This document shows, piece after piece, positions 58,423 to 64,000 of a DNA stretch of 64,000 nt. Each line of letters starts with the position of its first letter. Positions within the stretch are counted from its first letter, which is position 1. Under the pieces are notes generated by a model. That model saw only the letters and a list, made by a program, of their open reading frames with translations, was not told where the DNA came from and did not search any database. Source of the DNA: Paramacrobiotus metropolitanus (taxonomy: Eukaryota; Tardigrada; Eutardigrada; Parachela; Macrobiotidae); NCBI RefSeq assembly GCF_019649055.1, contig NW_026570237.1:682001-746000 (forward strand). The letters run 5' to 3'. The position numbers and the translations under genes were made by a program.

Positions 58423-58768
58423 CTAGATTTCGTTATCCGGTATGGATTGTGGAACCGCGAAAGGGTCCTGGTAAGCCGCTGTGCCTGCGCGTGGTGGCGG
58501 GATTGAGGCATCCGACGGATTACGTGTCGACTGGATTTGTGTGATCCGAGATCGACGGTCCATTTCCTTACGTTCTTGGTCACGGTCCCGTTCTTCTATG
58601 TTATCTCGGACTCGCGTCTCCAACCATGAGGAGGTCCTTATTATATGGCCTCTTATGCCGGGAGTGTTCGGCGCATCTGGATAGTGTAATTGGCGAAGGA
58701 ACTTCACGTTGGTTCCCCAAGCCAAAATGTCGCGGTCCAAGTCGAGTGGATGAAGGTTGGCATTCCGT
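58423..58768 (-). CDS. Unrecognised ORF A at a junction with integrase
   Basis: The frame begins around 58768 with LDLDRDILAWGTNVKFLRQL and runs through YPDAPNTPGIRGHIIRTSSW to a charged helix and the stop at 58423. It opens exactly where the Ty3/gypsy integrase frame becomes meaningless, so the two sequences meet here. Confidence 0.4.
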
Positions 58769-59900
58769 ATTTCAGCAGGACATCTTCCACGAAGAATTTT
58801 TCAAACTCCTTCGCGGTGTTTGCTTTAGTTGCCCGGGCGATGGTCAACTTCGTCAGCTGGTCGGTTACAACTGCGATGTATTGGTATCCTTTAGTCTGCG
58901 TTCGAGGTAGAGGTCCCTTGAAGTCCGCGTAGATGCGATACCAAGCTTCACCAACCTCTATCTTTTGGAGTTTACCCGGTGGGGGACGTCGGACCTTGTT
59001 GGCCAAAATGCACTGTCGGCACTTCCGAATGTATTCGAAGACACCCGTTGACATCCGTTCCCAATAGTAGCGCAGCTTCAGTGCTTCTACCGTTTTGTCA
59101 CGTCCGAAATGGTTTCGGTTTTTCCATCATGTAGCGACCGTATGATGTTCGTTCGCATGAAGAGGGGTACGACAAAGCATCGTTTCAGCTTGTCGTTGAT
59201 CGTTTTCAATCGATACAGGAGTCGTTGAGCCATCTGGTATTGCTCGGTGTACTTCGACTTGTAGTCGAGTTTATCCAGGTTCTCCAGTTCATCGATAATT
59301 TTTCTCAAGTGCGGGTCTCGCAACTGTGCTTTCCGCAGTTCCGCGTTTGTTGACACGGGCGGTACGAGTGTCTCGCCATGTGGGCTCGACTCGTCTGACT
59401 CTTCCGCTGTGTTTGCGGTCCGGATGGTCGGTTCCGTTATGTTCGGTTCCGGCGTCTTCGAGGCTGGTACGTTAATGACTCGTACTTCTGTGGTACTTAG
59501 GTCATCCCAGTCCGAAATGACGTTACATCCGGGAAGAGGTAATGGGAGTGGGACTTCAGGTGGTTTTTTCTGGTCCTTCTTCTTCTTCTTGTATGCATTA
59601 TCCTTCAGACGTCGTAGGGTCCGTATGGTGCAGACTTTAATCTCGTCCTTAAAGTCTTCAAAGTTAGGCACCTGATCCAACTCTTCGTGTGGATCTTTGT
59701 CGTCACTCCGTTCGAGTGCCTACCTTGACAAGGCGTCCGCATTGTCGCAGAATACTCCTGGCTTATACTTGATGGTTATGTCCCGTCCTTGTAAAGCCAG
59801 TGCCCATCGTGTTAGTCGAGGGTTGATGCCAGGTCGGTTTGACTCGCATCTAAGCAGGTTCTGCAATGCTCGATGATCCGTTTGTACGGTGAGAAGGCGG
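58760..59900 (-). pseudogene. Ty3/gypsy RNase H and integrase remnant
   Basis: From 59900 leftward: the RNase H end (LLTVQTDHRALQNLLRCES, NPRLTRWALALQGRD, CDNADALSR), a linker with many Lys and Pro, then the integrase zinc part (FEYIRKCRQCILANKVRRP) and the start of the catalytic core (WYRIYADFKGPLPRTQTKG, YQYIAVVTDQLTKL, EFEKFFVEDVLLKYGMPTF). The first Asp (YADF) is present; the core is cut off near 58760, before the second Asp could be reached. The frame breaks around 59090 and 59700. Reverse transcriptase is missing: the upstream side is cut by the GTTCCA satellite. Confidence 0.75.
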
Positions 59901-60512
59901 TTCCTCTAGAGTTCCAAGGGTTCCACAAGTTCCACTGGTCCATAAGTTCCAACAGTTCCATCCAGTCCAACTAAATACCTACGCTAGTATCCGATGAAAC
60001 CGCAACAGAAGTTCATGTTACGTCTCCTTATGATACCAGTGGAACGTATGGAACCCTATTGGAACCCAATGAAACTGTTGGAACTACTGTACATTTCTCA
60101 TTGCGCCCTTTACGTGATACATGGAACCAATGGAACTCTATTGGGACCCATTGAAACGTATTAACAATGCTTCTTTTACTTCCAACGAGTTCCATTGGAG
60201 TTCCATAAGTTCCACTGGAATCAAATAAAGGCGCAATGAGACGATTTACAGAAGTTCCAACAGTTCCAAAGGAGATCCATAGGTTCCATTGGGTATCACA
60301 GATCTGTAACAGCGCAATGAGACGGTGTACAGACGATGACGACGACGAGACGATGTTCCAACGGTTCCAGTGGGATACAGTAGAGTTCCATAGGTTCCAT
60401 TGGTACTGCACGAGGGCGTAATAAGACATGTACAGAGAGTAGTTCCAACAGTTCCAACGGGTTCCAGTAGAGTTCCATTGGTTCCATTGGTTCCATTGGT
60501 GTCTCTTGAGGG
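59900..60512. repeat. GTTCCA-rich minisatellite with inverted arms
   Basis: GTTCCAACAGTTCCA and GTTCCATTGG words make units of about 85 nt (60245-60512), each ending near GCGCAATGAGAC or a variant. The left part (60030-60170) has the same words in reverse complement (TTGGAACTACTGTACAT, CTCATTGCGCCC), so the whole is a degenerate inverted repeat. It interrupts the RNase H frame. Confidence 0.75.
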
Positions 60513-61310
60513 CGCAACGACTTTTTGTGTTTCGACTATAACGGCCGGTACAGGGAAACTATGTCTTAGTTACCCTAAACGGGTTAAACTCTGTTCAGTT
60601 ACGCTATTCATTATGTCAGATATGAAAAATTATTATTAAAGCAGAAAATGAACTTTAAAAGATGACGATACAATAATGTCATTTCCATCTTTCGCTGGTC
60701 TGATGTTCTCATCCATTCGCATCTACCCCGCTGGCCCAAACCGGTGCATGTATTTCTAGACTTCTGGGGCAACCTGCTGGTGCCGTCCAGTAACGACCCT
60801 GGCGATTCGGTCTGACGGGCTGGCAGTGATGATATCAAGCAAGAGGGCGGCACACTTATCAGTTCCATTTTCTTCTACAATGAAGTTCGTAATTTATTGA
60901 TGTAAGCTGTTTAAAAGGATGAAATTGCAACTCTAACAGGAATAAATAGGAATAAATCAGGAATAAATCTGAAAAAACAGGAATAAATCTGAAACCGAAT
61001 TTACAGCAGGCTAGAATAATTCTTATTTCCAAGAAACTCTATACCAGACACTCAGCTTTGCTTCACTACACTTCCAGGCGTCGACTTTAGTTTGGTAAGG
61101 GTCGTGCGCTTTCTTGGTCGTAACGCGGAGCGATGGTACAACATCCCGCAATCCGTACAAGTCATTATCGAATCGGCGTCAAATAAACCTATGGATGGTT
61201 GCACCCGTAAATGGGATCCAAGAGCATTGCAGTGCCCGCACTACGCTTCCGATTTTTCCGTAGACAGATAATTATCAATAGCTACTTAAATTGTTCTACG
61301 TTAACCGGAA
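60513..61310. other. Non-coding
   Basis: GGAATAAATC repeats at 60940-60990; otherwise nothing recognised. Confidence 0.4.
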
Positions 61311-61477
61311 ACTGCGGCAAAATAGTTGAAGGCTATTTTGCCATCCATACTGCGGCAAAATAGCTAACGGCTATTGTAACGCAGTGTGCGGCAAAATAGC
61401 AAAAGGCTATTTTACCGACCATAGTGCGGTAAAATAGCTAATGGCTATTTTGCCGCAAACACTGCGGCAAAATAGCC
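61311..61477. repeat. Tandem array of a palindromic 38-bp unit
   Basis: Four and a half copies start at 61313, 61351, 61387, 61425 and 61463 (spacing 36-38). Each reads TGCGGCAAAATAG, 4-8 nt, then CTATTTTGCCGCA or a variant, so every unit folds on itself. The fourth copy has 14-bp arms with one T-G pair. Confidence 0.8.
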
Positions 61478-61622
61478 ACTTCGATAATAACAGGCCGCCA
61501 CCCCTAGATTTTCCTGATGCTTTACTGCGGTCCTTGCGAAACAGCTGGTATCCAGGGATTGCATACAACTGATCGGGATCATGCAGAGAGAGGTGCGATT
61601 CAGATAAACATAATATTTTCAA
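61478..61622 (-). pseudogene. LINE endonuclease N-terminal fragment
   Basis: KILCLSESHLSLHDPD, YAIPGYQLFRKDRS and RGGGLLL are the first motifs of an APE-type LINE endonuclease (the catalytic Glu in SESH). The frame is lost right after, at the palindromic array. Confidence 0.65.
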
Positions 61623-61682
61623 ACAATTGTCCTATCTGTGCTTGCCACCACGCAGCACTCTTTGGGCCTTACACGAGGCGAA

Positions 61683-63316
61683 ATGGTCAATCACCTCCTT
61701 GGACGATACAACCTCTTCGCCTTGGCACATCACCCTCAATTAATTGACGGAACACTATACATCTCCGGTCATGGTCGCCCAAACGGGTTGTACCACATCA
61801 GCGAGGACGTCAGATATGTCGTCCGAAAGATGTTGCGCGAAGGTTGGCTCGAGAAAACTGTTGACGAGCCCGAAGCCCAGCAGCGGTATAGAGAGCAAAT
61901 TAAAGAGATGGCCCAAGTAATGGGAAAAGCGAACGCAAAGGCCCAAGTCCGCACCGCGTTGCTAAAATTTGATGGCAACAAAACCATGGTGAAAGGATGG
62001 CTTGCACAGGTCCGACGGATCTGTAAGCAGTCGTCCGATCTGAACAAACCAGATCCGGACTTTATGAGCCGCATTTACATGGCCCTATCGGACCCTGTAA
62101 AAGAATGGTACACTGGCCAAGCCAATCGAGAAGACGAAGACGGCTGGACAGTGGAAGAGTGGCTTCAGAAATTTGCCACTCGATATGGCGACGATAATCA
62201 GCAGGCCACTGCCATAGGGGAAATCACACCCCGGTATTATCAGCAAGGGTCTGAAACCCCAGAGCAGTATTACGACGCCATGCTGACCCTCCAGACGCGC
62301 GCCGGATTGGACGACACTATGACCCTTCACTTCTTGAAAGAGAATGTGAAAGAGCCAGAACTGCGCCGCGCTCTGGATATCCGGATACCGAAGTCACCGG
62401 CAGAATTCCGGGACTACGTCCGGCAATACACTAGGGAAAGCCGGAGTACGAGGGAAAGGCTGGCCGCGGATACCCATTTATCCGATCGGCCACACAAACG
62501 CCATCAGCCCAGGTCGTACCACAACAGCCGGCATTCTACCCTCCGCAAGCGACACAGGCCCAAATTGAGGCAACATACGCCGCCATCGCGGCCCTGAACT
62601 TGGCCTCTCCACAACGTGGGTCTACACCGCCCAACGGGGGTGGTGGCGGCTATGGCCAGGCCTGAAACCAGGGAAACTTCGGCTATGGCCAAGGCAACAG
62701 CAGTGGAGGACCAAAAGGCAACTTCTCCAAAGGCCAAAACGCCAGCTTCAGCGGAAGCCAAGGCGGCTATGGAGGAAAAAACCGAAGCCAGGGGAGTGGC
62801 AAGGGCCAAACCGGCCAACGCCAAACACTAACCCCCGAACAGGCCCGCAAACAGGAGGACATGTACATCGACCGAGTCGAGCACATGTTCGAACGATGGG
62901 CCAAAGATGGGATCATCACTTGCAGTCACTGCCTGTGGGGAAACCACGCAACCGATGGCTGTGGCTACGCAAACAGGCCATACGGCGGAAATCCAAACCG
63001 AAAGTGGTACTTGGATTGGCGGAGCCGTTACACAAAGGGCTACCCTACCGGGTCAGCAAACCCCAATCGCTTTGGCTTGGTGCCACCCAAACAACCCAGA
63101 CCACAACGTGGTAGTGGGGAGAATGGCAGCCGAAAGCCGTTTACCGGCTCAGGAAGCGGGTCTGGTGGCGGCAACCGCCAGAATGGTCCAAAACAGGGAT
63201 ACCAAACGCCAGCCAATGAAAGGCCAGCGCTACCACCCATACCGGACCAGCTGGTGAAGCCAAATGGCAACGGCGGCGGCCCTAACCGGGCCAGCCCAAC
63301 CGCGGGAAACGCTTAA
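61683..63316 (+). pseudogene. Ty3/gypsy-like Gag with CCHC knuckle (frameshift and stop)
   Basis: From the ATG at 61683 the capsid part runs to about 62500: VRTALLKFDGNKTMVKGWL, MALSDPVKEWYTGQA, WLQKFATRYGDDNQ, ARAGLDDTMTLHFLKENVK and IPKSPAEFRDYVRQY follow the retrotransposon Gag fold. Then the frame shifts; the better one (QVVPQQPAFYPPQATQAQ, AIAALNLASPQRGS) meets a TGA near 62665, passes a Gly-rich stretch and reaches the zinc knuckle CSHCLWGNHATDGC, exactly C-x2-C-x4-H-x4-C, within the frame ending at 63316. Gag would form the particle and bind RNA. This copy cannot make one unbroken Gag. Confidence 0.7.
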
Positions 63317-63405
63317 GGTCGGGGAGTATCGGCAACTCACCCGACCTAAGACCAGAACCAAAACCGCCGGATAAAGATAACCACCCTGTACAGTTACTAA
63401 CCCAC

Positions 63406-64000
63406 ATGGATCCCAAATCGATGGCTCAACAGCCTACCGGCGGATCCAGGTTTAGCGCCAAACCAGCGACTAAGCCATTTGGTTCTAGAAGTGATGCCAG
63501 ACCGACAGTCGTCCAGCTGGCGACCAAGTCGTTTTTCGGAGCCTCAATTAACCCTAAGGCCAACCGATCACCGAAATTCGGAGCCTCACCTAACGCTAAG
63601 GCCAACAGATCACGTGGCAAAGCGAGACGTCGCACCACGAATATGACGTACCCGCAATCGGCGTCAGACACATCCTCCGACAGCGCACCGGAAGGATGGT
63701 CCGTAGAAAATACGGACAGTGAGGTTGATCCACTAGAAGAGTGGACAGCCGAACCTCTTGAGGCGTCTACTCCTTGGATCTGTGAGCTCCAGAACCGTGG
63801 ACGATCCCTCGGCACCACACCAACGGTGCGAACTATAAACAGCTCGAAGACCTTCCTAAACACCAAAAACATGTTTTCAACCCTACGGGTAGTGGAAACA
63901 TCACCACAGGAAGAGTCTGACGAACAGGAGCTTTCAGCACCCCAGTACGCCCCTGACGATCCAGGACCAGTGTCGCTAATCCTCATTGTACCGGTGATGC
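63406..64000 (+). CDS. Start of next ORF of the Ty3/gypsy-like element (runs off right edge)
   Basis: An ATG at 63406 opens a frame with no stop for 198 codons to the window end. The first part is low-complexity (TKPFGSRSDARP, then INPKANRSPKFGASPNAKAN), then acidic (ENTDSEVDPLEEW) and ends FSTLRVVETSPQESDEQE-type text. It follows Gag by 89 nt on the same strand and may be the disordered start of a protease-polymerase protein; no DSG protease box is reached yet. Confidence 0.45.
   Translation, partial: MDPKSMAQQPTGGSRFSAKPATKPFGSRSDARPTVVQLATKSFFGASINPKANRSPKFGASPNAKANRSRGKARRRTTNMTYPQSASDTSSDSAPEGWSVENTDSEVDPLEEWTAEPLEASTPWICELQNRGRSLGTTPTVRTINSSKTFLNTKNMFSTLRVVETSPQEESDEQELSAPQYAPDDPGPVSLILIVPVM

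Noticed and set aside
61311-61477. CRISPR-like array of palindromic repeats
   Set aside because: The 38-bp units abut, with only 4-8 nt variable centres and no spacers.

Overview
This is eukaryotic, metazoan DNA: several genes have GT-AG introns in compatible phases, and the recognisable families (Groucho WD40, BTB-BACK, PRDM-type SET/zinc finger, DOMON, THAP, SMAD MH1, TBCEL, sorting nexin) are animal ones. A small invertebrate with short introns fits; a tardigrade is my guess, but nothing here proves it. All gene models were made by eye from splice sites and reading-frame phase.

Layout. 1-4869: the edge of a Polinton/Maverick (virus-like DNA transposon). On the minus strand are a major capsid protein (cut by the window edge), an Arg-rich core-like ORF, a PX-type capsid protein and a DDE integrase. 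On the plus strand is a compact cluster of a double dsRNA-binding protein, a PPxY membrane protein and an eIF2-beta-like zinc ribbon protein. 5590-8901: LRR/mucin-like transmembrane protein (-). 9837-12414: Groucho-like seven-bladed WD40 protein without the N-terminal Q domain (+). 13254-15540: secreted DOMON protein (+). 15909-19232: BTB-BACK protein (-), with two MITE-like elements close to 5' splice sites. 19872-20577: long foldback element with a 6-bp target duplication. 20661-24153 and 26839-32248: two PRDM9/11-like paralogues (+), separated by a MH1-THAP chimera and a small coiled-coil gene (both -). 33863-34621: intronless methyltransferase (+).

From about 35 kb on, the window is repeat-rich: a decayed TBCEL pseudogene, LINE remnants, minisatellites, a sorting nexin pseudogene, a decayed block of unrecognised ORFs (53.1-58.8 kb, -), a Ty3/gypsy RNase H-integrase remnant (-), palindromic arrays, and the gag end of another Ty3/gypsy-like element running off the right edge (+).

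The two most unusual things are: (1) 49.5-53.0 kb, a non-coding tract with about ten copies of a hairpin with a near-constant 7-nt loop and changing but self-complementary stems. The non-Watson-Crick pairs I found inside these stems are G-U when read on the plus strand, which suggests selection on a plus-sense RNA; (2) the dsRBD + PPxY + eIF2-beta-like cluster in the Polinton, which looks like a set of genes acting on host RNA sensing, budding and translation.
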